64,000 bases of DNA from Empedobacter stercoris (GTDB lineage Bacteria; Bacteroidota; Bacteroidia; Flavobacteriales; Weeksellaceae), in assembly GCF_965137335.1 (NCBI RefSeq), contig NZ_CBCRZD010000012.1. One strand, given 5' to 3'. This document shows positions 18,303-26,666 of the stretch, piece after piece. The notes beneath the pieces were generated by a model. That model saw nothing but the letters and a program-made list of their open reading frames with translations, did not search any database and was not told the origin of the DNA. How positions within the stretch are numbered: position 1 is the first letter of the stretch; each line of letters begins with the position of its first letter. A program made the position numbers and the translations under genes.

Positions 18303-18896
18303 ATGAAATTAGAAGAATACATCAACAAAGGTTTAACGTACGAAGATTATATCACACGTGTAGAAGATGAATTAGAAAATGAAATCGAAAATGATGATCC
18401 GAAAGAATATGTGCAATATTATGCGTTGGGATTGCAACGTATGAATAGAGTTTATAAAACGTTTAAATTAAATCCTGCTCAAGAAACACGTATAAAATCG
18501 ACTGCAAATAATTTTAAATTATTAATTATTACAGAGGGATGGTGTGGTGACGCTTCTCAAATTTTACCAGTTGTAGAGCGATTTGCAAATGCCTTAAACG
18601 TTTCTACACATTATATTTTCAGAGATGAGAATATGGATTTAATGGAAAAATACAAAACAAATGGAGCTGCTTCTATTCCAATTATTATTGGTGTAAATGA
18701 GGATAATGAAGAAGCTTTTCGTTTTGGCCCTCGTCCAAAAGCTGGAATGGAAATGTTAGCTCGTTTTAAAAATAATCCTGATAAATATTCAGCAGATGAA
18801 TTTCACGAAGATTTACAACATTTCTACAATAAAAATAAAGGAGAAGATATTGTAAATGAAATTTTAGATTTAATCGACGAAAATATCGCGAATTAA
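18303..18896 (+). CDS. Thioredoxin-fold protein with single active-site cysteine
   Basis: A 197-residue cytosolic thioredoxin-like protein (Thioredoxin_9-like). The active-site segment reads EGWCGDASQILP, with Cys81 but Asp83-Ala instead of a second cysteine, so it cannot act as a classical dithiol reductase. A cis-proline region (GAASIPIIIG) is present. Members of this family are common in Bacteroidota and Firmicutes; a monothiol, chaperone or bacilliredoxin-like role is possible but unproven. A TATATTTG -7-like element lies at 18278-18285. Confidence 0.75.
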   Translation: MKLEEYINKGLTYEDYITRVEDELENEIENDDPKEYVQYYALGLQRMNRVYKTFKLNPAQETRIKSTANNFKLLIITEGWCGDASQILPVVERFANALNVSTHYIFRDENMDLMEKYKTNGAASIPIIIGVNEDNEEAFRFGPRPKAGMEMLARFKNNPDKYSADEFHEDLQHFYNKNKGEDIVNEILDLIDENIAN

Positions 18897-18909
18897 TCAG
18901 GTTTTTCAA

Positions 18910-18941
18910 TTTGTTCAACTTGTTAATTGTTTGCATCTTTG
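18910..18941 (+). promoter_or_regulatory. Promoter of the TlpA-like gene
   Basis: TTTG (18910-18913), a 20-nt spacer and CATCTTTG (18934-18941) fit the TTTG-N20-TAnnTTTG consensus with one mismatch. The predicted start is near 18948, 17 nt before the ATG. Confidence 0.55.
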
Positions 18942-18964
18942 TGTAAGATTTTTTTTAAAAAAAT

Positions 18965-19525
18965 ATGAAAGGAAATAAACAAATTATTTTTGCTATCGTT
19001 GTAGTAGTTGCTTTAGTTGCTATAATGTTTACACCGGTTGGTACATTTTTTAAAAATAAAATGGAAGATAATAGCCACATTGCTGGTGCTGATGTAGAAT
19101 TATCAGAAAGTGATTATGATATTGATTTGATTGGATATAATGGAGCAACAAATACTAACTTGCTTGATTTCAAAAAAAGTGGGCAAGTCGTTTTTCTAAA
19201 CTTTTGGGGAAGTTGGTGCCCTCCTTGTGTTGCAGAAATGCCAACTATTCAGAAATTATATGAGGCAAAAGGACAAAAAGTTAAATTTGTATTGGTTACA
19301 ATTCAAGATAAACCGAAAGTTTTTAATCCATTTTTGGAAAAAAATAATTATACAATGCCCGTTTATGAGCCAAATAGTCCAATATCAAATAATATGTTAC
19401 CGAAAGTTTTTCCAACTACTTACATCTTAAATAAAAAAGGAGAAGTTGTATTAAAAGAAACAAAAACAAGAGATTGGAACGATAAAGAAATTAATGATCT
19501 GTTAGATCAATTAGTTGCAGAATAA
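18965..19525 (+). CDS. TlpA/ResA-family thiol-disulfide reductase
   Basis: A 186-residue membrane-anchored thioredoxin-like protein. An N-terminal hydrophobic anchor (about 8-25) places the catalytic domain in the periplasm. The active site FWGSWCPPC holds Cys85 and Cys88, and the Pro-Pro between them is typical of TlpA/ResA proteins used in cytochrome c maturation or other periplasmic disulfide reduction. A cis-proline occurs in KVFPTTYIL. It follows the other thioredoxin-like gene but has its own promoter and a terminator, so co-function is only suggested. Confidence 0.85.
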   Translation: MKGNKQIIFAIVVVVALVAIMFTPVGTFFKNKMEDNSHIAGADVELSESDYDIDLIGYNGATNTNLLDFKKSGQVVFLNFWGSWCPPCVAEMPTIQKLYEAKGQKVKFVLVTIQDKPKVFNPFLEKNNYTMPVYEPNSPISNNMLPKVFPTTYILNKKGEVVLKETKTRDWNDKEINDLLDQLVAE

Positions 19526-19545
19526 TTTCATTCTAAAAACATATA

Positions 19546-19578
19546 AAGCGTCATTAATTTAATTATTAATGACGTTTT
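19546..19578 (+). terminator. Rho-independent terminator
   Basis: CGTCATTAAT and ATTAATGACG form a 10-bp stem with an AT-rich loop, followed by seven T residues, between the TlpA-like gene and the convergent DUF1697 gene. Confidence 0.7.
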
Positions 19579-19596
19579 TTTATTGTCATTCTTTTT

Positions 19597-20148
19597 CTAA
19601 TTTTCTCTCATCGAAGCAAGTTGTAATAAAGAAGTTGCGGTATTATGATTTCTTGTTGTTGCACTTACTTGTAGTAAATTTCCGAAAAAATTATTGGTCA
19701 ATTTTGTTTTTCCATATCCAAATGGACAGTACAAATAAACCACTTCATTCTTGATTTCGTATTGTTCATCTTCGGCTTTTATATGTTCAATTTTCTCCTT
19801 ATCAAATTCTGCTGGTTGATTTCCCAAAAAAGTGTAATATAAAAACTCTTTATCGAGTGTAGAATCGTGAAGAAAAGGATTCTCCTCTATGATACGTTTT
19901 AATTTATCTATGGTAAGAATTAAGACTGGAACTTCGAAAGCAAGTGATTCAGCAATTTTATCATGAATTAAATCTGCTATTTCTTTGAGATTGGTCAAGT
20001 TTGAAGAAAAAACCGCATTACCACTTTGAACATAAGTTGTCACATTCACAAAAGATAAATCTTCTAAAAGCTTCGTTAAAACATCCATTTTGATGATTTT
20101 TTTTCCGCTAACGTTGATTCCTCTTAGAATCACAACAAATGTATTCAT
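19597..20148 (-). CDS. DUF1697 family protein
   Basis: A 183-residue protein of the DUF1697 family. The start FVVILRGINVSGKKIIKMDVL and the TYVQSGNAVFSS segment are the family signature; the C-terminal VSATTRNHNTATSLLQLA corresponds to the conserved RNWNTV-type end. Members are cytosolic alpha/beta proteins without an established function. It is monocistronic, with a terminator shared with the convergent gene. Confidence 0.85.
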   Translation of the reverse strand: MNTFVVILRGINVSGKKIIKMDVLTKLLEDLSFVNVTTYVQSGNAVFSSNLTNLKEIADLIHDKIAESLAFEVPVLILTIDKLKRIIEENPFLHDSTLDKEFLYYTFLGNQPAEFDKEKIEHIKAEDEQYEIKNEVVYLYCPFGYGKTKLTNNFFGNLLQVSATTRNHNTATSLLQLASMREN

Positions 20149-20284
20149 AACCTACTTTGTTGACACTAAATTAGTTCATTTAGAATTAAATATAAACCTA
20201 AATTTTAGAATTACAACAAAAAAAAATAAATTAAACATGTTATTGTATGATTAACAATTAATATATTAGATTAAATTAAAAAGT

Positions 20285-20857
20285 ATGACAACCAATCGAT
20301 TAGAAGCCTTTAGTGATGGCGTTCTTGCTATCATTATTACCATTATGGTATTGGATTTAAAAGTTCCTATTGGTGATGATTTAATGAGTTTAAAACCATA
20401 TTTACCTAAATTTTTAAACTATTTATTTAGTTTCATTTATGTCGGAATCTATTGGAATAATCATCACCATCTTTTTCAAGCAATCGAGAAAGTGAATGGT
20501 GGAATTCTTTGGAGTAATTTACACTTACTTTTTTGGCTCTCTTTATTACCTTGTTTCAACGGGTTGGATGGGCGAAAACTTTCATTCAAGATTTCCAGTT
20601 GTATTTTATGGTTTTGTATTATTAATGAGTAGCCTTGCCTTTATGCTCATCGAAAAAACAGCTATAAAACAAGAAGGTAAAGAATCTATTATTGGTAAAT
20701 CGGTAAGTCAAAATCTAAAAGAAAAAGGATCAAGTATTGGCTATATTTAGGTATTGTTTTAGCTTTTATTCAACCAGAATTTGGAATAGTTGTGTACGGT
20801 ATTATTGCTTTAATTTGGTTAATCCTAGACAGAAGAATAGAAAAATCAATGAAATAA
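20285..20857 (+). pseudogene. TMEM175-family potassium channel gene with two frameshifts
   Basis: Frame 1 starts with MTTNRLEAFSDGVLAIIITIMVLDL, where FSDG is the pore signature of bacterial TMEM175 (DUF1211) potassium channels, and runs to LFWLSLLP near 20553. The match then continues one base later in another frame (STGWMGENFHSRFPVV...), and after about 20720 returns to the first frame (WLYLGIVLAFIQPEFG...) until TAA 20855-20857. One extra base near 20554 and one missing base near 20720 explain this. All six helices expected of a two-subunit-repeat subunit can be followed across the breaks. It is either a recently broken gene or two sequencing errors. Confidence 0.8.
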
Positions 20858-20902
20858 TTTTAAGCATATATTATTAATTATAACGCAATTAAATAGATTA
20901 TA

Positions 20903-21373
20903 TTAAACTTTTAATTTAATTACTTTTTTACGTTTTCTCTTCTTAAACATAACACGTAACAAGCGATAACCATAGGTTACTTTTTTGTTTTTTGTGATGA
21001 TAGGAAAAGCCATTGTACACATCAACGCAATACACGCTGTTGTGCCTAATGCACCTCCATAACCATTAAAAATCTGACTCGTGTAATGCAATAAAATAGC
21101 AAATAATATGGGCGAAAAAATCAACGAAAAATAACTGATATTAATTGTCGAAGAAACCATTCCGATGAACGTTCCACCAATTACGTAAAGAGGTATATTG
21201 TCCGTGTAAAATTGAGGCAAAATGGTTGGAAAAAAGTAGAAAAAACCACCAATAATCATCGCTATCACCGCAGATGAACGAATTGGACCTTGCTTAAAAC
21301 GAATGTTTAATTCAAAAGTTGTCAACGATGCAATAATTGAACACATCATTAATATTAAAAATTCAATAATCAT
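20903..21373 (-). CDS. Integral membrane protein (tandem paralogue 2)
   Basis: A 156-residue protein with about five predicted transmembrane segments and a basic C-terminal tail (FKKRKRKKVIKLKV) that is probably cytosolic. Conserved small-residue motifs GGTFIGMVSS and YGGALGTTACIAL match the same positions in the upstream gene (GAFIGMTSL and VGGKLGTLAFIGV), so the pair are diverged duplicates or two halves of one membrane complex. The start overlaps the upstream stop by one base (TAATG). No family function is recognised. Confidence 0.7.
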   Translation of the reverse strand: MIIEFLILMMCSIIASLTTFELNIRFKQGPIRSSAVIAMIIGGFFYFFPTILPQFYTDNIPLYVIGGTFIGMVSSTINISYFSLIFSPILFAILLHYTSQIFNGYGGALGTTACIALMCTMAFPIITKNKKVTYGYRLLRVMFKKRKRKKVIKLKV

Positions 21374-21933
21374 TAGCCTAAGATTAATTTATACAATAAC
21401 ATACTCAATAAAACGCCTATAAAAGCTAAAGTACCAAGTTTTCCACCTACACCAACAAATAATGATTTTGTGGCAAAAAATAACAACGCAGTAAAAATTC
21501 CTGCTGTAATAATCATCCAATAAACATATTCAACATCCAAGGAAGTCATTCCAATAAAAGCTCCACAATAAATAGGTCCTGCAACTTGTTTTAAATAATC
21601 AGAACGTGGATTTAGCTTCGTTAAAAAGGAACCTAAAGTACCAATAATTCCCGCAGAAAAAACTGCACCTAAGCCTAATTTATTATTCATTAAATAGGTA
21701 ATTATTGCAGCGATTGGGATCCATAAAACCAAAGTTTTTCGATCAAAGGAATATTCGTGATGATGCAAAGGAAATTTGCGGTAAACAATCAGCAAAAGCA
21801 GACAAATTGCAACAATAATATACGGTACAAGATCATGTTCTATCCGCTCGTTTATAATCGAGAATAGAAATAAAAACTGAATAATAAAAATAATCAGAAT
21901 GGTAACGAATTTTATGATGCGTTTACTGTTCAT
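21373..21933 (-). CDS. Integral membrane protein (tandem paralogue 1)
   Basis: A 186-residue protein with about six predicted transmembrane segments, first in a two-gene operon. Shared Gly-rich motifs with the next gene (see positions 20903-21373) suggest common ancestry. The arrangement resembles two-component membrane proteins such as small transporters, but no substrate can be proposed from the sequence. A pair like this is common in flavobacteria. Confidence 0.7.
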   Translation of the reverse strand: MNSKRIIKFVTILIIFIIQFLFLFSIINERIEHDLVPYIIVAICLLLLIVYRKFPLHHHEYSFDRKTLVLWIPIAAIITYLMNNKLGLGAVFSAGIIGTLGSFLTKLNPRSDYLKQVAGPIYCGAFIGMTSLDVEYVYWMIITAGIFTALLFFATKSLFVGVGGKLGTLAFIGVLLSMLLYKLILG

Positions 21934-22011
21934 TTCAAATTTTGAAGCTGCAAAGTTAATGACTCATTATGAAAAAAATAGAATAATTTTATTAATTATT
22001 TTGTATTAAAA

Positions 22012-22042
22012 AATCCCAAATCATTCGTAAATGATTGGGATT
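22012..22042 (-). terminator. Terminator after the HMA-domain gene
   Basis: AATCCC(A)AATCATT and AATGATTGGGATT pair over 13 bp with one bulged base around CGTA; on the minus strand five T residues follow. It lies between the HMA gene and the membrane pair. Confidence 0.65.
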
Positions 22043-22091
22043 ACATTGACTTAAATTATCACAAAAAATAAGTCGTTCTACCTAAAAACCT

Positions 22092-22316
22092 TTATTCTTT
22101 AATTAATTCTGCATTAAAACCAACTTCTTCGATTGTATCAATAATTTCTTCTTTAGTTATTTGTACACCTTTAACTGTTAAAATTTTATAAGGATTATTC
22201 GTGTCAACCTCCCAAGATTCTAAATCTTGTAATTGATCTAAGTAAGGCTTTACTTTATTTAGACAACCGTTGCAATTTATATTTGTTTTGAATTTTAATT
22301 CTTTTGTCTTCATCAT
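22092..22316 (-). CDS. Heavy-metal-associated (HMA) domain protein, copper-chaperone-like
   Basis: A 74-residue single-domain protein with the HMA metal site NCNGCLNKV (Cys15 and Cys18, CxxC) and the ferredoxin-like beta-alpha-beta pattern of CopZ/Atx1 proteins. The usual GMxCxxC has become INCNGC, so affinity may differ. It would bind Cu(I) or a similar soft metal in the cytosol. No copper ATPase or regulator lies beside it in this window; the adjacent genes do not clarify its partner. Confidence 0.8.
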   Translation of the reverse strand: MMKTKELKFKTNINCNGCLNKVKPYLDQLQDLESWEVDTNNPYKILTVKGVQITKEEIIDTIEEVGFNAELIKE

Positions 22317-22375
22317 TCATTGATTTACACTCACAAATTTCGAACTAAATTGCGGCATACCATTTATATTATTAG

Positions 22376-22427
22376 GTGAAATAGTTATATGATTTCACAA
22401 CTAATTAATCGTTTTGAACTACTTTTG
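22376..22427 (+). promoter_or_regulatory. Candidate uracil-permease promoter with upstream inverted repeat
   Basis: TACTTTTG (22420-22427) matches the -7 element TAnnTTTG, 34 nt before the ATG. Upstream, GTGAAAT (22376-22382) and ATTTCAC (22392-22398) form a perfect 7-bp inverted repeat with a 9-nt spacer, a typical dimeric regulator site. No clear -33 TTG is present, so an activator bound at the repeat could be needed. The regulator is unknown. Confidence 0.45.
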
Positions 22428-22461
22428 CACTCAAACAAAAACAATTTCAATTTCTTTTAAA

Positions 22462-23784
22462 ATGAGTCAACAAAATGACCAAAAAATTGTCTTAGCGATC
22501 GACGAAAAACCGAAGTTAGGACAAGGAATATTATTGAGTATACAGCATCTTTTTGCAATGTTCGGAGCTACAGTATTAGTTCCTGCCTTAACAGGAATGT
22601 CGCCTGCAATTGCATTAATTTCGAGTGGAATAGGAACATTGGTTTTCATCCTTATAACAAGAGGAAAAGTTCCTTCTTATTTGGGTTCTTCATTCGCATT
22701 TATCAATCCAATTATAGCAATGAAAGCGTTAGAAGCAAATCCTGAAAGTGGTATTGCAGTAGGTAGTTTTTTAGTCGGAAGTTTTTTAGTCGGAGTTACT
22801 TATTCCATTGTCTCGCTTATCATCGCAACAGCAGGTACAAAGTGGCTGATGAAACTTTTACCACCAATTGTCGTAGGTCCAGTTATTATGGTTATTGGTC
22901 TGGGATTGGCTTCAACAGCAATTAAAATGGTGACAAATAATCCTACTGGAGAATATGATTTAACATATGTTACCATTGGTTTTGTTACATTGATTATTAC
23001 GGTGATCACCGCAATTTTTAGTAGAGGATTTTTAAGTGTTATCCCTATTTTAGTTGGGATTATTGGTGGATATCTTTTTGCTATTGCAATGGGAGTAGTT
23101 AATTTAGAACCTGTTTTACAAGCGAAATGGTTTATGGTTCCAGATTTTACTATTCCATTTATCAATTATACTCCTACACTATCTTGGTATGTTATTTTCC
23201 TGATGATTCCAGTTGCAATTGTACCTATTGCTGAACACATTGGACATCAATTAGTCTTAAGTAAAGTAGTTAACAAAGATTTGATTGATGATCCTGGCTT
23301 AGACAAATCGATGTTAGGAGATGGAGTTGCGACGATGATTGCTGCGTGTTTGGGCGGACCTCCTAATACAACATATGGTGAAAACATTGGCGTTTTGGCT
23401 ATAACAAGAGCATTTAGTATTTATGTATTTGTTGGCGCTGCCTGTTTTGCTATTTTATTTGGATTTTGCGGAAAAATTTCAGCTCTATTAAGCACAATTC
23501 CAACACCTGTAATGGGTGGAGTTTCCATTTTATTATTCGGAATTATCGCTTCGAGTGGTTTGAGAATGTTGATTGAAAATAAAGTAGATTTCAAGGTTAA
23601 ACGAAACTTAATCATATCTTCTGTTATTCTAATCATTGGAATTGGAGGAGCAGCAATTCATATTGGAGATTTATTTTCGTTAGAAGGAATGGCTTTGGCG
23701 TCTATCATTGGTGTTGCATTAAATTTAATCCTTCCAGGAAGAGAGATTATAACATTCAAAGAAATGTTTGATGAAGAAGATTAA
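22462..23784 (+). CDS. uraA: Uracil/xanthine permease (NCS2 family)
   Basis: A membrane permease of about 440 residues that imports uracil or another nucleobase with protons. The start QHLFAMFGATVLVPALTGMSPAIALISSG and the conserved IAEHIGHQLVLSKVV and GGPPNTTYGENIGVLAITRAFS segments are hallmarks of the UraA branch. About 13-14 transmembrane segments are expected. The frame opens earlier at 22414, but ATG 22462 (MSQQNDQK) gives the normal N-terminus. Residues near 103-112 contain SFLVG twice in a row, from a perfect 15-bp tandem repeat at DNA level. Confidence 0.88.
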   Translation: MSQQNDQKIVLAIDEKPKLGQGILLSIQHLFAMFGATVLVPALTGMSPAIALISSGIGTLVFILITRGKVPSYLGSSFAFINPIIAMKALEANPESGIAVGSFLVGSFLVGVTYSIVSLIIATAGTKWLMKLLPPIVVGPVIMVIGLGLASTAIKMVTNNPTGEYDLTYVTIGFVTLIITVITAIFSRGFLSVIPILVGIIGGYLFAIAMGVVNLEPVLQAKWFMVPDFTIPFINYTPTLSWYVIFLMIPVAIVPIAEHIGHQLVLSKVVNKDLIDDPGLDKSMLGDGVATMIAACLGGPPNTTYGENIGVLAITRAFSIYVFVGAACFAILFGFCGKISALLSTIPTPVMGGVSILLFGIIASSGLRMLIENKVDFKVKRNLIISSVILIIGIGGAAIHIGDLFSLEGMALASIIGVALNLILPGREIITFKEMFDEED

Positions 23785-23793
23785 TCAAATCAT

Positions 23794-23829
23794 AAAAAAA
23801 TGGCGAACAGTAATGTTCGCCATTTTTTT
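23794..23829. terminator. Bidirectional terminator
   Basis: AAAAAATGGCGAACA and TGTTCGCCATTTTTT form a long stem with a 4-nt loop, flanked by A and T runs, between convergent uraA and the reductase gene. Confidence 0.8.
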
Positions 23830-23842
23830 ATTAATCTTATTT

Positions 23843-24892
23843 CTAAACATCATCAAAATCAATTGATAAAGTAGCCGATTTTGGTCGAGAAATACACGCT
23901 AATGTTATTCCTTCTTCGTAATCAGAATCCGTTAATACATAGTTGTCTCCAATATGCACTTCGCCTTCTGTCACCTTACACATACAAGAAGAACAAACAC
24001 CTCCTTTACAAGAATAAGGTGCGTCAATACCAGCATCTAACATGGTATCAACCAAATTTTTTCCTCTATCCCAAGTCACTTCAGATGTTTCACCATCGAG
24101 TGTTACTGTAACTTGAACCGTTTGAGGACCTTCATCGTGTTTAGTAAAAATATCTTCTGTTTTAACAGATGGATTAAACATTTCAAAATGAATATGTTTT
24201 TCGATAATTCCCGCTTCGTTTATTTTCTTAGCTAAAGTCAAAATCATTTCCTCAGGTCCACAAACCATTGCTTCATCAACTTCATTGATATCGATGATTT
24301 GATTCAAGATTAAATCAAATTTTTTCTCATCAATTCGTCCGTTGTAAATGAAATTTTCTTGTTCTTGTCTTGTGAAAAAATGATGAATAAAAACGTTGTT
24401 TGGATACTTTTGTTTCAATTCCGTCAAACGCTCTTTGAACATAATCGAATTTTCGTCTCTATTCACATAAAAAATGTGGAAGTTCACCCACTCCTCTGTT
24501 TGCAACGTAAACTCTAACATACTCATAATTGGTGTAATTCCACTACCTGCAGTAAAAGCCAATAATGTACGTTTTTCGTTGGGTTTTGTAGGAATTGTAA
24601 AGCGACCACTTGGTGTCGAAACTTCTAATTGATCTCCAACTTTTAAATCATTGAAAAGATAATTCGAAACTTTTCCGTTTGGTTGAGATTTTACCCCTAT
24701 ACTCCATTTTTTATCATTTGGAGAAACACATAAAGAGTAATCTCTTCGTTCTCCGTTTATGTTTAGTGTGATATATTGTCCAGGTAAAAAGTTGTATTGA
24801 TCTTGCAATTCATCAGGAACATCAAATGTAATTTGAACCGAATCTGCTGTTAATTTTACAATTTCTTTTACCGTTAATAAATTAAATTTCAT
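23843..24892 (-). CDS. PaaE-type flavodoxin/ferredoxin reductase with C-terminal 2Fe-2S domain
   Basis: A 349-residue electron-transfer protein: an FAD domain (RDYSLCVSP, the RxYS motif), an NAD(P) domain (AGSGITPIMSML and VCGPEEMI) and a C-terminal plant-type ferredoxin domain with ligands in CKGGVCSSCMC and a fourth Cys in LACIS. This is the layout of phenylacetyl-CoA epoxidase reductase PaaE and of HCP reductases. No paaABCD genes are nearby, so its partner oxygenase is not identified. The frame extends to a TTG at 24919; the ATG at 24890-24892 (MKFNLL) fits the family better. Confidence 0.88.
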   Translation of the reverse strand: MKFNLLTVKEIVKLTADSVQITFDVPDELQDQYNFLPGQYITLNINGERRDYSLCVSPNDKKWSIGVKSQPNGKVSNYLFNDLKVGDQLEVSTPSGRFTIPTKPNEKRTLLAFTAGSGITPIMSMLEFTLQTEEWVNFHIFYVNRDENSIMFKERLTELKQKYPNNVFIHHFFTRQEQENFIYNGRIDEKKFDLILNQIIDINEVDEAMVCGPEEMILTLAKKINEAGIIEKHIHFEMFNPSVKTEDIFTKHDEGPQTVQVTVTLDGETSEVTWDRGKNLVDTMLDAGIDAPYSCKGGVCSSCMCKVTEGEVHIGDNYVLTDSDYEEGITLACISRPKSATLSIDFDDV

Positions 24893-24992
24893 AGTCGTTT
24901 TACTATTTATAATTCTCAAAACAACTCAATATTTAAGATTGTTCTGCTAAATTTGTACAAAAGTAAGATTTTAGATTAAATAGAAAAAATAT

Positions 24993-25358
24993 ATGGAAAT
25001 AGCATTGATCGCTCATGACGGTAAAAAAGCCGAAATGGTAAATTTTTTAATGAAACATAAAGAAGCGTTAAATAAAAACAACATAGCTTTTATAGCAACT
25101 GGAACAACAGGTAAATACGCTGAACAAACGGGATTGAAAGTGACACGCTATCTTTCTGGACCTTTAGGTGGTGATGCACAGATTGCAGCTCGTGTTGTAG
25201 AAGGAAAAACAAATATGGTTTTCTTTTTTAGAGATCCAATGGGAAAACATCCTCACGAACCAGACGTTAATATGTTATTGAGGTTGTGTGATGTACACAA
25301 TATTCCTTTAGCTACAAACCCTGCTACTGCCGAAATGTTATTGGATCATTTAAAATAA
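24993..25358 (+). CDS. mgsA: Methylglyoxal synthase
   Basis: A 121-residue enzyme converting dihydroxyacetone phosphate to methylglyoxal and phosphate, an overflow route out of glycolysis when phosphate is short. Family motifs are all present: IAHDGKK (His8), the phosphate loop GTTG (37-40), GPLGGD with catalytic Asp61, and RDPMGKHPHEPDV with Asp81 and His88. The length is normal for the short flavobacterial form. A TAAATTTG -7-like element lies at 24948-24955. Confidence 0.93.
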   Translation: MEIALIAHDGKKAEMVNFLMKHKEALNKNNIAFIATGTTGKYAEQTGLKVTRYLSGPLGGDAQIAARVVEGKTNMVFFFRDPMGKHPHEPDVNMLLRLCDVHNIPLATNPATAEMLLDHLK

Positions 25359-25390
25359 AATATTTTTAATCAGTAAAAATTAGAAAATAA

Positions 25391-25420
25391 TAAAAGGAAC
25401 TAAAAATTTAGTTCCTTTTA
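25391..25420. terminator. Bidirectional terminator
   Basis: A perfect 14-bp inverted repeat (TAAAAGGAACTAAA / TTTAGTTCCTTTTA) separates convergent mgsA and the DUF3592-like gene; its right arm overlaps the end of the latter. Confidence 0.75.
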
Positions 25421-25849
25421 TATGACATTTTTGAAGTAAATATTTTCTGGATTCTGCGGATCGATCAAAATATCGACATCTTTTCCTTTTTTTAATCGTT
25501 CGTTCGCATTTACATCACCAAAATATTCGAACTCTGTATAATAAATTTTTTCTGTGTTAGGATGTGTGTAAAAAACTTCTACAACATAATCTGGTAAATG
25601 ATTTTCGCCTAATAAGCTTCTTTTAATTTCTATAATATGAGCTTTAACTTTTAAACCTTTTTTTAATAATCTTGTGCGATTTAGATAATCGAACAAAAAA
25701 TTAAATCCTAAGTACCCCATTAACAAACTACATAATAAAAATATTATTCCAAGTAGTAGGTTAAAAAATATTTCAAGATTTAAGAAAGAGCATAAAAGAA
25801 CGAAACCTACACTTAAGAGTAAACATCCTATTGCTATTGACAATTTCAT
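25418..25849 (-). CDS. DUF3592-like membrane protein
   Basis: A 143-residue protein with two N-terminal transmembrane helices (about 5-25 and 30-55), a basic linker (NRTRLLKKGLKVKAHI) and a beta-rich soluble domain ending in VDILIDPQNPENIYF. The pattern of a membrane hairpin followed by KAxIxxIK..., F/YxxP and DPxNPE is that of the DUF3592 family, of unknown function. The gene is monocistronic. Confidence 0.65.
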   Translation of the reverse strand: MKLSIAIGCLLLSVGFVLLCSFLNLEIFFNLLLGIIFLLCSLLMGYLGFNFLFDYLNRTRLLKKGLKVKAHIIEIKRSLLGENHLPDYVVEVFYTHPNTEKIYYTEFEYFGDVNANERLKKGKDVDILIDPQNPENIYFKNVI

Positions 25850-25942
25850 TATTCTTGCATTTGATTTGTATTTTTCACAAATCGTACCAAAAACAATCTT
25901 TTTGTCCTAAAAATTTGATATTATTTATCATTTACCACACCC

Positions 25943-26599
25943 TTAGTAGGCTGCAGTAAATCTTTCTTTAATGTACTTCGCATTTTCTATTTCATCTGCA
26001 ATGACAACCGCCACATCTTCTACAGACAAAACACTACGCCCTTCTTCATTAAAAACAGGCACATCTTTTCCAACTCTATATTTTCCTTTTCGCTCTCCTG
26101 ATGTTCCCTGATGCATTTCTGGTGCTGGAGAAAACATCGTCCAATCCAATTCATTATCTTGTTTTAGGATATTGTAATAATCTCTTGCAGCCAAAGCTCC
26201 TTGCTTGATTTCTTCTGGAAAACCAGGAGCGTCTACAATTTGTACTTCTTTTTCGTCATTCACATATAAACTTCCTGCACCACCAATCACTATCAACCGT
26301 TTTACGCCTGCTAACTTCGTTGCCTCTTCAATTGCATTTGCTCCTTTTATATAATCTTCATAAATAGATGGATTTGACCACCCAGCATTAAATGCACTTA
26401 CAACTACATCCGCCCCTTTCAGGTCTGTAGACAAAGCTTGTACATCATTTACGTCTAAGGCAACTTTTGCTACATTTTTGCTATCCAAAACTTTATCTGT
26501 ATTTCTTGCAAATGCTTTAATAGATTGATTTCTATCCACTAACTCTTCTACAATGTGTGAGCCTACAAAACCTGTTGCTCCAATTACTGCTACTTTCAT
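25943..26599 (-). CDS. NAD(P)H-binding oxidoreductase (NmrA/atypical SDR)
   Basis: A 218-residue Rossmann-fold protein with the nucleotide-binding GATGFVG (residues 8-14) of extended or atypical SDRs, and a C-terminal domain resembling flavin-reductase/NmrA-like proteins (DWTMFSPAPEMHQGTSGERKGKYRVG). It probably binds NADP(H) in the cytosol. It lies 67 bp downstream of an Rrf2-type regulator on the same strand; Rrf2-SDR pairs of this kind are common and the regulator probably controls it. The substrate is unknown. Confidence 0.85.
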   Translation of the reverse strand: MKVAVIGATGFVGSHIVEELVDRNQSIKAFARNTDKVLDSKNVAKVALDVNDVQALSTDLKGADVVVSAFNAGWSNPSIYEDYIKGANAIEEATKLAGVKRLIVIGGAGSLYVNDEKEVQIVDAPGFPEEIKQGALAARDYYNILKQDNELDWTMFSPAPEMHQGTSGERKGKYRVGKDVPVFNEEGRSVLSVEDVAVVIADEIENAKYIKERFTAAY

Positions 26600-26666
26600 T
26601 TTTTATAATTTGTTTGATTAATTATATATTGTAATTAATATAGTTACAATTAAATTCAAAAAAAAT

